Assembly: GCA_031180805.1 (NCBI GenBank)
Contig: JAPSLL010000012.1
Span: forward strand, 26,268-90,267
DNA length: 64,000 bases
Reading direction: 5' to 3'
Source of the DNA: Bacillus sp. (in: firmicutes)
GTDB taxonomy: Bacteria > Bacillota > Bacilli > Bacillales > Bacillaceae
Made by a program: the position numbers and the translations under genes. How positions within the stretch are numbered: the stretch's first letter is position 1; every line of letters begins with the position of its first letter. Below are positions 10,269-19,303 of this stretch, in pieces. The notes below the pieces were generated by a model. The model worked only from the letters and a program-made list of their open reading frames with translations, had not been told where the DNA came from and did no database searches.

Positions 10269-11205
10269 AAGTTGCTTCCTTTCTAAGCGATACTTCCTCG
10301 ACCTTCCGCCAAATTGCAGCAATTGTCATCGTTAAAACAATTGCAACAGATAATCGAATGATTAACAACGGAAGAACAGGGATGCCGAGTGGGATGAATA
10401 TCAGTGTATCTTCTACAACTGCATGACATGAAACTAGGAAGATGAACGCTAGTGTTAAATCCTTATAGCTAACATTATCCTCCTTAACAGCTTGAATCAT
10501 GACTCCTGCTCCGAAGGCTAAGCCTATTGTAAGACCTGCTACCAAGGTCATTGACGTATTTTCTTTCATCCCGAGCATTTTTGTGACAGGAGCCATCCAC
10601 CTTGTAAATGTCTTTAATAGTCCTAAGTCTTTTAAAAATTGAATCACAAGCATTAATGGGATGACAATAAGGGCAAGCTGGAGAACACCTAGGCAAGCCT
10701 TTTGTAAGCTAAAGCCAATTATTTCAAGCCAGTTGTCTGGTGTAGCGTTTTGCTTCGAAGCAAATCCGTATTGAGCAAGTTCGTTCCCACCATGCCAGAC
10801 AAGGTTTACAACGATAGCCGAGCTAAAGGCAAGTCCAAGTCTAACAATTAGAATAATCCAAAGTTTCATACCAACCTTTGCAGCAACTGACGACTCAATT
10901 AATAAATTATGAGAAAAGGATAGCATTAACGCTAAAATAAATACCTCCTTTACCGTTAAATCGAGTGATAAAATTGCACCAATCCCTGCATAAAGATTTA
11001 GAAAGTTCCCAATGACAAGGGGAATTGCTGCCTCACCTGATAAGCCAAAGATCCCCATTATCGGTGTAATGAGCTTTGCTAACCATTGCAACACAGGTGT
11101 ATGCTGCAGGACACTTACAAACAATGTAATCGGAAAAATCACTTTACCTAATGTCCAGGTTGTCTGGATACCAGATTGAAGACCATTTTTAAAGCTATTC
11201 TTCAC
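10258..11205 (-). CDS. yvoD: nucleoside-recognition (Gate) domain membrane protein YvoD
   Basis: About 315 residues with two Gate/nucleoside-recognition domains. Each has paired hydrophobic helices and G-rich turns (e.g. [18 protein letters not shown] near residue 55, and [20 protein letters not shown] near residue 180). An integral membrane protein, perhaps a carrier; the substrate is unknown. The GTG at 11203-11205 is preferred over the TTG two codons upstream, because the GAGGAGAGG Shine-Dalgarno would otherwise touch the start. It lies between lgt and ppaX in the conserved Bacillus order. Confidence 0.88.
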   Translation of the reverse strand: MKNSFKNGLQSGIQTTWTLGKVIFPITLFVSVLQHTPVLQWLAKLITPIMGIFGLSGEAAIPLVIGNFLNLYAGIGAILSLDLTVKEVFILALMLSFSHNLLIESSVAAKVGMKLWIILIVRLGLAFSSAIVVNLVWHGGNELAQYGFASKQNATPDNWLEIIGFSLQKACLGVLQLALIVIPLMLVIQFLKDLGLLKTFTRWMAPVTKMLGMKENTSMTLVAGLTIGLAFGAGVMIQAVKEDNVSYKDLTLAFIFLVSCHAVVEDTLIFIPLGIPVLPLLIIRLSVAIVLTMTIAAIWRKVEEVSLRKEATYEN

Positions 11206-11254
11206 AGGCAACCTCTCCTCTTGCTGTAAAATTACTAATAGATAAATATTTTAC

Positions 11255-12073
11255 TTATTGACTTACATCTAAGTACCGTTCCTTCGAATAGCCTTTTATA
11301 CGTCGGAAAATCATGATCCCAACAGCTATTAAGATTAGTACAATCGAAATGACTTGAGCAATTCGAAGTGAATCTGTCAGCATTAAACTGTCTGTACGCA
11401 TGCCTTCAATAAAGAAGCGGCCGACAGAATACCAAATGATATAAGTTAAGAATAACTCCCCACGTCTAAAGTTAGCTCTTCTTAATAAAATTAAAATGAT
11501 AAATCCAACAAAATTCCATATTGATTCATATAAAAAGGTTGGATGGTAGTATTCACCATTAATATACATTTGATTAACAATAAAATCAGGTAAATGTAAG
11601 CCTTCTAAAAACTCTCTCGTTACCGCATCACCATGTGCCTCTTGATTCATGAAGTTCCCCCAGCGGCCAATCGCCTGTCCGAGAATAATCGATGGAGCTG
11701 CAATATCCGCTAGCTTCCAGAATGACAATTTTTTCACCCGTGCATAGATCGCCCCTGTAATAAAGGCTGCGATTAACCCACCATGTATCGCAAGTCCGCC
11801 ATTCCAAATCTTAATAATGTCTCCCGGATTATGATAATAATAATCCCACTGAAAAATAACATAATAGAGTCTTGCCCCAATAATAGCAGCCGGGATTGCA
11901 AATAAAACAAGATCGACAAACGTATCTTTATGTAAGCCTCGTCGCGTTCCCTCACGAACAGCAAGCCACAGTCCAAGCAACGCGCCAACACCAATTATTA
12001 CCCCATACCAATGAATTTGAATCGGACCTAAATCAAGAAATATCGGGTTCAATGGTTTTATGCTTTCTTCCAT
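11255..12073 (-). CDS. lgt: prolipoprotein diacylglyceryl transferase Lgt
   Basis: Membrane enzyme that transfers diacylglycerol from phosphatidylglycerol to the lipobox cysteine of prolipoproteins. 272 residues with about seven membrane helices. The family signature [17 protein letters not shown] lies near residue 132, the essential HGGL near residue 98, and a conserved [12 protein letters not shown] near the C-terminus. ATG with GGGAG 8 bases upstream. Likely clients in this window are the DUF1672-type lipoprotein, the sugar-binding lipoprotein and CccB. Confidence 0.97.
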   Translation of the reverse strand: MEESIKPLNPIFLDLGPIQIHWYGVIIGVGALLGLWLAVREGTRRGLHKDTFVDLVLFAIPAAIIGARLYYVIFQWDYYYHNPGDIIKIWNGGLAIHGGLIAAFITGAIYARVKKLSFWKLADIAAPSIILGQAIGRWGNFMNQEAHGDAVTREFLEGLHLPDFIVNQMYINGEYYHPTFLYESIWNFVGFIILILLRRANFRRGELFLTYIIWYSVGRFFIEGMRTDSLMLTDSLRIAQVISIVLILIAVGIMIFRRIKGYSKERYLDVSQ

Positions 12074-12213
12074 TTCATCATCTCCCTATCGTTTACTAGT
12101 CTGTCATAGCCTTAATGGCCTTCCATCTATATGGACTTCAACCAAGGTTCCATGCTCATTATGTATTTTATCTTTCATAATGAATAGAGCCGAAATAGCT
12201 CGGCCCTATTCTA

Positions 12214-13149
12214 TTATTCCTCTTCGCGATCTCCATCCTCAATTACGCCAGCTAGTTTATTTGTAAACTGCTCAGCAGCATTGACACCCATTCGTTTTAA
12301 TCGATGATTCATTGCTGCAACCTCAATAATTACTGATAGGTTTCTTCCCGGACGGACAGGAACTGTTAATTTCGTAACATCTGTATCAATAATTCTCATT
12401 TTCTCTTCTTCTAACCCAAGTCGATCATACTGTTTATTTTGATCCCATAGCTCAAGATTTATGACAAGTGTAATTCGTTTAAAGCTTCGAACAGCACCCG
12501 CACCAAATAATGTCATAACATTAATGATCCCTAAGCCACGAATCTCTAATAAATGCTCAATAAGCTCTGGAGCACTTCCGATTAATGTATCTTGATCTTC
12601 CTGTCTTATTTCAACACAATCATCAGCAACAAGTCGATGTCCACGTTTTACAAGCTCTAATGCAGTTTCACTCTTACCGACACCGCTTTTCCCGATAATA
12701 AGCACGCCAACTCCATAAATATCAACTAATACACCATGAACAGCTGTCGTTGGAGCTAGCTTTCCTTCAAGGAAATTAGTTAAATGACTTGATAATCTAG
12801 TTGTCTTCATAGGCGAACGCAATACTGGGACACCTTTACGATTCGATGCATCAACTAATTCTTCAGGCGCTTCCATTTCTCTCGTAAGAATAATTGCAGG
12901 AGTAATATCTGTACAAAGCTCGTCCATACGGTGTTTTTTTTCTTGTGGTGTTAATTGCAGAAAGAAGGAAAGCTCAGTTTTTCCTAGCAATTGTACTCGT
13001 TCTTTTGGATAATATGTAAAAAAACCCGCCATTTCTATACCAGGTCGTGAAATATCACTCGTTACAATTGGCCGATTAATTCCTTCTTCTCCACTGATAA
13101 CTTCAAATTTAAATTTATCTATTAAATCCTTTGTCCGAACTGTAGGCAC
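12214..13149 (-). CDS. hprK: HPr kinase/phosphorylase HprK
   Basis: Bifunctional enzyme that phosphorylates HPr (and Crh) on Ser46 and reverses it, controlling carbon catabolite repression through CcpA. 311 residues. The N-terminal domain is followed by the P-loop GKSGVGKSE near residue 153, catalytic LVADDCVEI near residue 174, and the HprK signature [10 protein letters not shown] near residue 202. GTG start with a textbook AGGAGG 7 bases upstream. First gene of the operon with lgt, yvoD, ppaX and yvoF. A cre-like site in the promoter of the sugar-binding gene at 34.57 kb is a plausible downstream target. Confidence 0.97.
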   Translation of the reverse strand: MPTVRTKDLIDKFKFEVISGEEGINRPIVTSDISRPGIEMAGFFTYYPKERVQLLGKTELSFFLQLTPQEKKHRMDELCTDITPAIILTREMEAPEELVDASNRKGVPVLRSPMKTTRLSSHLTNFLEGKLAPTTAVHGVLVDIYGVGVLIIGKSGVGKSETALELVKRGHRLVADDCVEIRQEDQDTLIGSAPELIEHLLEIRGLGIINVMTLFGAGAVRSFKRITLVINLELWDQNKQYDRLGLEEEKMRIIDTDVTKLTVPVRPGRNLSVIIEVAAMNHRLKRMGVNAAEQFTNKLAGVIEDGDREEE

Positions 13150-13349
13150 GGTTTATCCTCCTTTTTTAATAAGGTCTCATTCTAACCCTTATCATTGTAT
13201 TCCTGTATTTTCTAGTAAGATGACTCATTTTATATTTTAGCATTTGTCTATCGGTTTCCAAAATATAAATTGCTTTATTCAAAATAAATTACAAAAATTA
13301 CCCACGATCTCTTTTATTTAGGCTGTATTCGCAAACTTTGTTGCTTTTT

Positions 13350-13505
13350 TACAGTGTAGTCGTTCGTGGTTGGTTTCCTCATGCAGTACTCGCTTTCCGC
13401 GTGGTGGGTGGTGAGCCTCCTCAGTGTAAACACCTGCTTAAAGATTAACCTCTCCCACACGTCCCGCAGGAGTCTCACACTTACGCTCCAATCAACCCTT
13501 ATAAA
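13350..13505. repeat. GC-rich interspersed repeat, copy 1
   Basis: Shares with 61205-61325 the ordered blocks AGTACTCGCTTTC, GTGGTGAGCC, TCCCGCAGGAGTCTC and CGCTCCAATCAAC. The block is much richer in GC than its surroundings and carries no ribosome site or credible reading frame. Decayed relatives lie at 50355-50416 and 59268-59323. Confidence 0.8.
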
Positions 13506-13530
13506 GTTAGTACTAAAAACAACAAACTTT

Positions 13531-13574
13531 TTGAAAAGAGCCTTTACTTATGTTACCATTAAAGCACTTATAAT
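13531..13574 (+). promoter_or_regulatory. candidate promoter of a small transcription unit
   Basis: TTGAAA at 13531-13536, 17 bases, then TACCAT at 13554-13559; a TATAAT also occurs at 13569-13574. It precedes a short reading frame with a strong Shine-Dalgarno, and a terminator lies about 150 bp on. Confidence 0.35.
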
Positions 13575-13590
13575 GAACGGAGGGATCCTG

Positions 13591-13626
13591 ATGATTGTTA
13601 ACCAACCTTTAAAAAACGGTAACTAA
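13591..13626 (+). CDS. possible 11-residue leader peptide
   Basis: ATG with GGAGGG 6 bases upstream opens an 11-codon frame (MIVNQPLKNGN). It sits between a candidate promoter and the terminator at 13712-13738. There is no codon-run or alternative hairpin that would identify attenuation. It may equally be part of a small RNA. Confidence 0.2.
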   Translation: MIVNQPLKNGN

Positions 13627-13711
13627 ATACGTTTTCACTCTGTTTTCCTTCAGAGAACTTGGATTGGTCTAACTATCACGAGAAACCTTATAATAGAAAA
13701 AAACGACGAAG

Positions 13712-13738
13712 GGATAGGAAAAATCTATCCTCTTTTTT
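13712..13738 (+). terminator. intrinsic terminator before the phosphotransferase gene
   Basis: GGATAG (13712-13717) pairs with CTATCC (13725-13730), followed by TCTTTTTT. The only upstream plus-strand unit is the small one starting near 13560, so this closes a short transcript or acts as an attenuator ahead of the phosphotransferase gene. Confidence 0.65.
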
Positions 13739-13823
13739 ATGCCCATATATATACACTTCACGATACCAATCCATAGCCTTTGGACAAAAGAAAGCAGTCA
13801 TTTATAAAGGATAGCTAATCTTA

Positions 13824-13841
13824 AAAGGAAGTGATTGCATA
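13824..13841 (+). promoter_or_regulatory. strong ribosome binding site followed by ATA instead of ATG
   Basis: AAAGGAAGTGAT (13824-13835) differs at one base from a perfect anti-Shine-Dalgarno match. The core GGAAG is 7 bases before ATA (13839-13841), which is in frame with the phosphotransferase. The next ATG is 54 codons downstream without such a site. Confidence 0.7.
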
Positions 13842-14735
13842 AACAAGGATCTGGTTATTGAAATTGCAAGAAAATATCAATTAAATGTCGTAGCGGAGTC
13901 AATTGTCTTTAACGAATCTGGATTAGATTTTCTCGTTGCCTATGCAAAAGATCATCATGGTGATGAATGGGTATTAAGACTACCAAGACGTGCGGATGTC
14001 ATGCAGCGGACAATAATTGAGAAAAAGGTTCTCGATCTTGTCCAGGATAATGTCCCATTTGAAACACCAAATTGGTCGATATACGAAAAGGATATTATTG
14101 CTTATAAAAAATTATCAGGCGTACCAGCAGGGACAATTGATCCAAGCATTCAAAATTATGTTTGGGAATTGGACCATGAAAATGTACCTGAGCAATATCA
14201 CAAAACACTCGCAAATGTATTAGTAGCATTGCACACGATACCAAAAGAAAAAGCACTAGGGGCTGGACTTTTTATTCAAACTGCAGAAGAAGCTAGAAAC
14301 TCCATGATCGAACGGATGGAAAAGGTGAAGGAAACATTTGGCGTTAGTCAATCGTTATGGGATCGCTGGCAGGCATGGGTAAAAAATGACGAATTATGGC
14401 CAAAGGAAACAGGTCTGATTCATGGAGATGTTCATGCAGGTCATACATTAATTGATAAACATGCAAACGTTACTGGATTAATCGATTGGACCGAAGCAAA
14501 GGTGACAGATGTTGCAAATGACTTTGTCTTTGAATATCGAGCATTTGGAGAAAAGGCGCTTGAGAAGGTTCTGCATTATTACAAAGAGGCTGGCGGGATT
14601 TATTGGCCAAGGATGAAGGAACATATCATTGAGCTTAATACAGCCTATCCAGTTGCGATTGCTGAATTTGCGCTCACCTCAGGATTAGAGGAATACATGG
14701 AAATGGCAAGGGAAACATTAGGAGTAAAAAAATAA
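13839..14735 (+). CDS. macrolide 2'-phosphotransferase-like kinase (ATA start)
   Basis: Member of the APH/macrolide-phosphotransferase (Mph) family, expected to phosphorylate the 2'-OH of macrolides using GTP or ATP. From ATA the product is 298 residues, the usual Mph length. The N-lobe holds [11 protein letters not shown] near residue 45. The catalytic loop is [14 protein letters not shown] near residue 194, and the metal-binding DFG-equivalent is [10 protein letters not shown] near residue 213. Starting at the first ATG (14001) would remove the N-lobe. Either ATA is used poorly, or the gene is silenced by a start-codon change. It has its own downstream terminator. Confidence 0.8.
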   Translation: MNKDLVIEIARKYQLNVVAESIVFNESGLDFLVAYAKDHHGDEWVLRLPRRADVMQRTIIEKKVLDLVQDNVPFETPNWSIYEKDIIAYKKLSGVPAGTIDPSIQNYVWELDHENVPEQYHKTLANVLVALHTIPKEKALGAGLFIQTAEEARNSMIERMEKVKETFGVSQSLWDRWQAWVKNDELWPKETGLIHGDVHAGHTLIDKHANVTGLIDWTEAKVTDVANDFVFEYRAFGEKALEKVLHYYKEAGGIYWPRMKEHIIELNTAYPVAIAEFALTSGLEEYMEMARETLGVKK

Positions 14736-14745
14736 AGTGATGAAG

Positions 14746-14786
14746 CGCATGTGGTCAACCAAGTAATGACCACATGCGTTTTTTTA
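14746..14786 (+). terminator. terminator after the phosphotransferase gene
   Basis: A perfect 12-bp stem (CGCATGTGGTCA with TGACCACATGCG, 14746-14757 and 14767-14778) followed by seven T. Confidence 0.92.
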
Positions 14787-14846
14787 TATTTCCCCGCCAC
14801 TTTCATTAAGAAACTCCCTATATAAAATATGAAAGGAGTGAATAAA

Positions 14847-15536
14847 ATGAAAATAATGATTGATGCAGGCCACGGCTATGAAACACCTGGAAAGCGTACC
14901 ATTGATGGGATGAGGGAATATGAATTTAATCGTGCGGTTGCCAATGAAATGAAGAAGCTTTTACATAGTTATTCTGGAGTGACAACATTATTTTCCCATT
15001 CAGATAAGCAAGATGTACCTTTGAAGGAGCGGACAGAAAAGGCGAATCAAGCCAATGTGGATTTATTTGTCTCCATCCATGCAAACGCTCATGGAAATGG
15101 GAAGGAATGGACATCTGCCTCTGGGATTGAAACATACGTACACTCAAGCAAACCAAAAACGGCGTTCGCGCTTGCTAAAATCGTCCAAGCTGAGCTAATT
15201 AAAGAGACAAACCGTAAAGATCGCGGTGTAAAAACAGCAAGCTTCCATGTTTTAACAGAGACAAAAATGACGGCAATTTTATGTGAATGTGGATTTATGA
15301 CAAATAAAGCTGAAGCACAATTGCTTAAAGAGCAAGCCTATCGACATGCTTGTGCAACTGGAATAGTCAATGGGATTGTAATTTTCTATAAGCTAGTAAA
15401 AAGGAAAGAGGCTCAGCAAACTGATGTCAAAAAGCTATACAAGGTTCAAGTAGGCGCTTTTTCTGAAAAGGAAAATGCAGAAAAGCTTGTAAACGAGCTC
15501 AAAAAAATAGGATATCAAGCATTCATCTCAAGCTAG
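14847..15536 (+). CDS. N-acetylmuramoyl-L-alanine amidase with SPOR domain
   Basis: Zn-dependent Amidase_3 enzyme that cleaves the lactyl-alanine bond of peptidoglycan. 229 residues. Zn ligands appear in IDAGHGYET near residue 5 and in the SIHANAHG stretch near residue 73; the catalytic Glu is in LCECGFMTN near residue 145. Residues from about 193 form a SPOR peptidoglycan-binding domain (KVQVGAFSEKENAEKL). There is no signal peptide, as in the mother-cell lytic amidase CwlC, suggesting a sporulation role. ATG at 14847 has GGAG 8 bases upstream; the ATG 18 bases earlier lies before that site. Confidence 0.9.
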   Translation: MKIMIDAGHGYETPGKRTIDGMREYEFNRAVANEMKKLLHSYSGVTTLFSHSDKQDVPLKERTEKANQANVDLFVSIHANAHGNGKEWTSASGIETYVHSSKPKTAFALAKIVQAELIKETNRKDRGVKTASFHVLTETKMTAILCECGFMTNKAEAQLLKEQAYRHACATGIVNGIVIFYKLVKRKEAQQTDVKKLYKVQVGAFSEKENAEKLVNELKKIGYQAFISS

Positions 15537-15544
15537 CAGGAGAA

Positions 15545-15597
15545 GAGGCTGTCTCAAATGTTCCAAAGTCCTTTGAAACAGCCTCGCCTTTCACTTT
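15545..15597 (+). terminator. terminator after the amidase gene
   Basis: GAGGCTGT (15545-15552) pairs with ACAGCCTC (15578-15585), with an inner TCAAA/TTTGA helix, followed by a T-rich tract. It lies between convergent genes. The minus-strand side has no T run. Confidence 0.7.
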
Positions 15598-17075
15598 TTA
15601 TTTACAACGTTATCCTTCCCAATTTTCCGATACAGCCTCACGTCAAAGTAAGAAGAAGCAATCATTTTCTCTGATTTTGTAACATCAATATCCATCGTAA
15701 ATTGATCCTTATTAGGGTATTCATTTGGACTGTAATAATAATATTGATCCAAATATGGTGAGTACGTCTGTACATCAATCGAGTTTGTTTCCTCATCAAT
15801 ATGAAGAAGGCGAATAAACCCACCCCCACCTTGTGGCGCCTTCTGATAATCTGCTAATAGCTGGTACACCTTCCGATCGGTGATACCGTCGAGATTATCA
15901 TCTACCTCATCAACTAGCATTTCACTTCCATGATAATGACCTGATAAAACAGCGACGACATTTCGATTAGGCACAACGACTTTTTCAAAAAGCTCATTCC
16001 CTTTTCGGCTTCTGCTCCCGTCTTTTTCAAGATATTCATGAAAGGCTAAAATTGCGGTACGATCAGCATAACGTCGTAATATGTTATTCATCCATATGAT
16101 ATCTTCCTTTTTCACTTTCCAGCCCATATATAAGAAAAGATATTCTTTTCCATTCACAGAAACGAGGTCATAATGACCACGATTGTTTTCATAAGCCTCA
16201 CCGTAATATCGCTTTCTTTGAAATCGTTCCTGACCAAAATACTCCTTATATTTTTTGAAATCACTTCCGACATCATGATTCCCAGGTAATACTCCGTATG
16301 GAATTTTTGCGACATCCAACGTATTTAAATACGTACTCGCCCGCTGCCATTGTTTTTCATCATTCCCTTTATGAACAATATCCCCTGTATGAAAGACATA
16401 CTCTATCTTCATTTCTTCTTTATTTTGAGCAATCCATTCTGTAACTGATTTAAACACAGAAGGATAATTCTGTGCATAATATTGTGTATCAGACATCCAA
16501 ACAAAGGAATAATCATACTTCTTTGTCGGAATGATGATCTGATCCTGAACAAGGATACTTAGCCTTTGATGGTGAAGATAATCACGTGCACTAACCGCTG
16601 CTTGAATGGTTACCTCATTCTTTCCAGCAATTGTATCTGCAAGCTCAATCCACTTTTTCTTCATATGATTCCAGCCATACATTGTAATTTTTCTCCCTGG
16701 CAAGGATTTCCCCTGCCAACTAACGCTTAAACGATCAGTAGGTTTCGCCTCTTCTTTAATTAAAACATCAAAGCGATGGTACGGATATTTTGATAAGGAT
16801 TTCGTTTTCGTCCCCTCACTATTTCCTTTTGTAAGTGAACGATATTGCTTATCAGAAAATTCCTTTTCCCCCTCTGGCTTAAAATGAATTGGTGGCTCTG
16901 TTTTAGAAAGATTTTCACTTATTGTTATTTTATCGAAAGCGGCAGAATACTCATCAACTTGAAAATAATCTGGAAATATCGAGGATTTCGTTGCATAAAT
17001 AAAAATATTTGTTGAAAAAAGCGAAGTAAAAAGTAGCATGATATTCGTTGTGATTAATAATAAAGGATGTTTCAT
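15591..17075 (-). CDS. exported calcineurin-like metallophosphoesterase
   Basis: About 494 residues with an N-terminal hydrophobic export segment (HPLLLITTNIMLLFTSLFST). An Ig-like or jelly-roll region precedes the phosphoesterase domain. Dinuclear-metal motifs run in the classic order: WMSDTQYY near residue 191, HTGDIVHKGN near 228, PGNHDVGSD near 260, and SGHYHG near 375. Secreted or anchored; substrate unknown, possibly nucleotides or phosphodiesters. ATG at 17073-17075 is chosen because AGGTGA lies about 8 bases upstream; GTG at 17084 and ATG at 17081 are alternatives. It stands alone, with repeat array B upstream. Confidence 0.85.
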   Translation of the reverse strand: MKHPLLLITTNIMLLFTSLFSTNIFIYATKSSIFPDYFQVDEYSAAFDKITISENLSKTEPPIHFKPEGEKEFSDKQYRSLTKGNSEGTKTKSLSKYPYHRFDVLIKEEAKPTDRLSVSWQGKSLPGRKITMYGWNHMKKKWIELADTIAGKNEVTIQAAVSARDYLHHQRLSILVQDQIIIPTKKYDYSFVWMSDTQYYAQNYPSVFKSVTEWIAQNKEEMKIEYVFHTGDIVHKGNDEKQWQRASTYLNTLDVAKIPYGVLPGNHDVGSDFKKYKEYFGQERFQRKRYYGEAYENNRGHYDLVSVNGKEYLFLYMGWKVKKEDIIWMNNILRRYADRTAILAFHEYLEKDGSRSRKGNELFEKVVVPNRNVVAVLSGHYHGSEMLVDEVDDNLDGITDRKVYQLLADYQKAPQGGGGFIRLLHIDEETNSIDVQTYSPYLDQYYYYSPNEYPNKDQFTMDIDVTKSEKMIASSYFDVRLYRKIGKDNVVNKK

Positions 17076-17129
17076 ACTCATCACCTATCATTAGTATGAG
17101 CAGGAACGGTTGTTTTTACTAAATAAATA

Positions 17130-17230
17130 AGAATCTGTCAACTTACACGGATAATTTGTCAACTTTCTTAAATAATCTCTCAACTTTACTATAAAATTTG
17201 TCAACTTTTCATTATAATCTGTCATTCGAC
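17130..17230. repeat. 21-bp tandem repeat array B (core TGTCAACT)
   Basis: GTCAACT or a one-base variant recurs at exactly 21-bp steps: 17137, 17158, 17179, 17200, 17221 (the last truncated to GTCATT). Each unit starts AATYTGTCAACTT and ends in a variable AT-rich part. On the minus strand each core reads AGTTGACA, like a promoter -35 box. It lies between the yvlD terminator and the phosphoesterase start. Confidence 0.9.
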
Positions 17231-17244
17231 ATCATTAGACATAA

Positions 17245-17273
17245 TGAAAAAGCGGGAGCCTAACCCCCGCTTT
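17245..17273 (-). terminator. terminator of the yvlABCD operon
   Basis: AAAGCGGG (17249-17256) pairs with CCCGCTTT (17266-17273) and is followed by TTTTC on the minus strand. The yvlD stop codon overlaps the stem base. Confidence 0.8.
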
Positions 17274-17637
17274 ATTTATCCTTTTGTAAAGGCTCAATAA
17301 TTGCCTTTTGGACCATTAAATTTAGTAATGCCATAACGATAGCAGCCAAAATCGCAGCACCAAAGCCATCAATATTAAAGGCATCTCCCATTAAACCTTC
17401 TGTAATCATTAATGTGATCGCATTAATGATAAAGAGGAAAAATCCTAATGTTAGAACCGTAACAGGTAAGGTTAACAAAATGAGAAATGGCTTAACGAGA
17501 ACATTTAACACAGATAATATGAAGCTCGCACCAATAGCAGCCCATATTCCACTTAAATAAAACGAGTCAAAGTAGCCGGCGACAACAATTAAAATGAGGG
17601 CATTAACAAGAATGCTTATTAACCATCTTTTTAACAT
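17272..17637 (-). CDS. yvlD: YvlD, four-helix membrane protein (phage holin family IV fold)
   Basis: 121 residues, nearly all hydrophobic, with four membrane segments and the conserved NVLVKPFLILLTLPVTVLTLG stretch broken by P-rich turns. Although labelled a holin family, chromosomal YvlD-type proteins sit in stress operons and not in lysis cassettes. It begins at the base after the yvlC stop. It is the last gene of yvlABCD, which carries a SigW-like promoter, suggesting a membrane-stress role. Confidence 0.88.
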   Translation of the reverse strand: MLKRWLISILVNALILIVVAGYFDSFYLSGIWAAIGASFILSVLNVLVKPFLILLTLPVTVLTLGFFLFIINAITLMITEGLMGDAFNIDGFGAAILAAIVMALLNLMVQKAIIEPLQKDK

Positions 17638-17841
17638 CTATCTAACATCCGATTCTTCCGGGACAATAAAGACACATGCTAAGTAAATGAGAATCAGCGG
17701 GAAAAACCCTGTTGGAAACAATAAAATAATAAACGCGATTCTCAATATTGATGGATCAATGCCAACCATTTTAGATAAGCCACCGAGTACACCTGACAGT
17801 TTTCTGTCTGTACAAGATCGGTATAATTTTTTCAACGTCAT
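17638..17841 (-). CDS. yvlC: PspC-domain protein YvlC
   Basis: 67 residues. A PspC domain: basic LYRSCTDRKLSGVLGGLSKM, then IDPSILRIAFIILL and a hydrophobic helix ending VFIVPEE. Homologues are membrane-bound sensors or partners in envelope stress. The ATG at 17841 lies 7 bp past the yvlB stop, which argues against the longer frame starting at 17892. The Shine-Dalgarno (AAGGA) is close, so TTG two codons on is an alternative start. Confidence 0.88.
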   Translation of the reverse strand: MTLKKLYRSCTDRKLSGVLGGLSKMVGIDPSILRIAFIILLFPTGFFPLILIYLACVFIVPEESDVR

Positions 17842-17848
17842 ATCATCC

Positions 17849-18934
17849 TTACGTATTTTTAATTGAAATCGAACCAACCTTAGAGTCTGCAAATACCGAT
17901 AAGGTTGTTTCCTCCGCTGTACGGAACTTTAACTCTTTTTGGATTGTATCATTTTTCTCATGGATAATCTCCGCATCCTTTACGTGTGCTGCAAGTGTGC
18001 CAAGATTTGAACGCAATTCTCCTATTACCTTACATTGTTCTGGTGTATAAATATCGATCGTTCCCGTTGTTGTTTTTGCATAAATGGATTCGCATGCTGG
18101 GTCTGTTAGCGTTAGCTGCAAATTACCGTTAAAGCTCTGTGCATCAAGCTTATTAGTTGAACCAGTAAATTGGATAAGTCCTGTTATCGACTCAGCTTCT
18201 ACGTTGTCAAAGTTTGATTGACTAAGCTTAATCTGACCATTTGCTGTTTCAAATTCACCTTTTTTCCCGTTAACACCCGAGAATGAAACGACTCCATTCG
18301 CCGTTTTCGCTTTCAAGTTGTCTACTTTTAGATCTTCCCCTCTTATTGGACCATTAAACAGCTTGATTTTGATTTGTTCATATGTTTGCTCAGGGATAAA
18401 AATTTTAATATTGATTTTCATCGTTTTTTTCTCAGTATGGAAAATAAGACGATTCCCTTCAACAACACATTCAACTTCACGTAAAAATTGCTCTCTTGCT
18501 TGTTCATTATTTTCTACACGATATAGTTTTGCATCACATTCAATACGAACATCACTTTCATTCCATGGTTGAATATTTATACTACCATTTGGAATATTGA
18601 TATCTATATCATGAAACTCGACATGTTGTAGCTGATAAATATGATGGACATCAATTGACTTTCCAAAGTTTAAATCAAGGTCAATGTCCTTAACCTTTTT
18701 GACAGCAGTATCAACCCAATCCATAAGCTTAGCCCCTAATGAGGATTGCTTGTCATGAAATTGCTTTTCCTTATTTTCATACTCCCCACCAAAGACCTCT
18801 GTAGATAGAGCAGAAATCTTATCTTTCTGTACCTGCTGATCACTTTCTAATGCTTCAATTAATGTTAAGGCTTCCACAGCTGATAGCTTTCCCTCTTCAA
18901 CTAATTTTAAAATTCGTTGTCTTTGTTCCTTCAT
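17849..18934 (-). CDS. yvlB: YvlB, DUF4097 adhesin-like stress protein
   Basis: 361 residues. The first 40 residues form the SHOCT-like N-terminal helix pair found in YvlB and LiaX (QRILKLVEEGKLSAVEALTL). From about residue 95 to the end runs a DUF4097 beta-helix of repeating short strands (e.g. NGPIRGEDLKVDNLKAKTAN, NGVVSFSGVNG). No signal peptide. In enterococci the related LiaX takes part in daptomycin and peptide stress responses; here the link is by family only. ATG with GAGGAG 6 bases upstream. Confidence 0.88.
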   Translation of the reverse strand: MKEQRQRILKLVEEGKLSAVEALTLIEALESDQQVQKDKISALSTEVFGGEYENKEKQFHDKQSSLGAKLMDWVDTAVKKVKDIDLDLNFGKSIDVHHIYQLQHVEFHDIDINIPNGSINIQPWNESDVRIECDAKLYRVENNEQAREQFLREVECVVEGNRLIFHTEKKTMKINIKIFIPEQTYEQIKIKLFNGPIRGEDLKVDNLKAKTANGVVSFSGVNGKKGEFETANGQIKLSQSNFDNVEAESITGLIQFTGSTNKLDAQSFNGNLQLTLTDPACESIYAKTTTGTIDIYTPEQCKVIGELRSNLGTLAAHVKDAEIIHEKNDTIQKELKFRTAEETTLSVFADSKVGSISIKNT

Positions 18935-18950
18935 TACGATCTCCTCACAA

Positions 18951-19277
18951 TCATGATAAAGTTGTTAAAAGCTTAATTCCTTTTACAATATTCCAAATAA
19001 CAACAAATAGATTAATAATACCAATGATTAAAAAGCCGCCAATAACTAATGAAAACATTGCTGCTTCTGATATATATGAAAGTCCACTATAAATAATCAT
19101 CCCTATCAAGCTGATTACTGATAGAAATGGGATAATATGCGAAACCAATGCTTTTTTTGCATGTGATTTCACCTCATTATGATCAACAATAAAGTAAATA
19201 GCGATCGGCAATAGAAATGGTGCAAAAAACACACTAAAATAATTTAGCGATGCGATTACTTTATTCTGCTTATCCAT
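18951..19277 (-). CDS. yvlA: DUF4870-type membrane protein YvlA
   Basis: 108 residues with about three membrane segments: ASLNYFSVFFAPFLLPIAIY, LVSHIIPFLSVISLIGMIIY and MFSLVIGGFLIIGIINLFVV. The H-A-K-K-A motif between the first two helices is usual for DUF4870. The ATG at 19275-19277 is preferred; an in-frame extension to 19355 would cross the promoter. It is the first gene of yvlABCD and lies just downstream of a SigW-like promoter. Confidence 0.8.
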   Translation of the reverse strand: MDKQNKVIASLNYFSVFFAPFLLPIAIYFIVDHNEVKSHAKKALVSHIIPFLSVISLIGMIIYSGLSYISEAAMFSLVIGGFLIIGIINLFVVIWNIVKGIKLLTTLS

Positions 19278-19303
19278 TGTTCCTTCACTCTCCTTACCTT
19301 TAA

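Noticed and set aside
12110..12185. 24-codon minus-strand frame between lgt and hprK
   Set aside because: No ribosome binding site, and the gap is explained as an operon spacer.
13366..13626. 86-codon plus-strand frame downstream of hprK
   Set aside because: It runs through the GC-rich repeat copy and has no ribosome site at its start. Only the last 11 codons have one.
17272..17637. Phage holin
   Set aside because: YvlD belongs to a holin-named family, but there is no endolysin or phage gene nearby, and it is in the yvlABCD stress operon.
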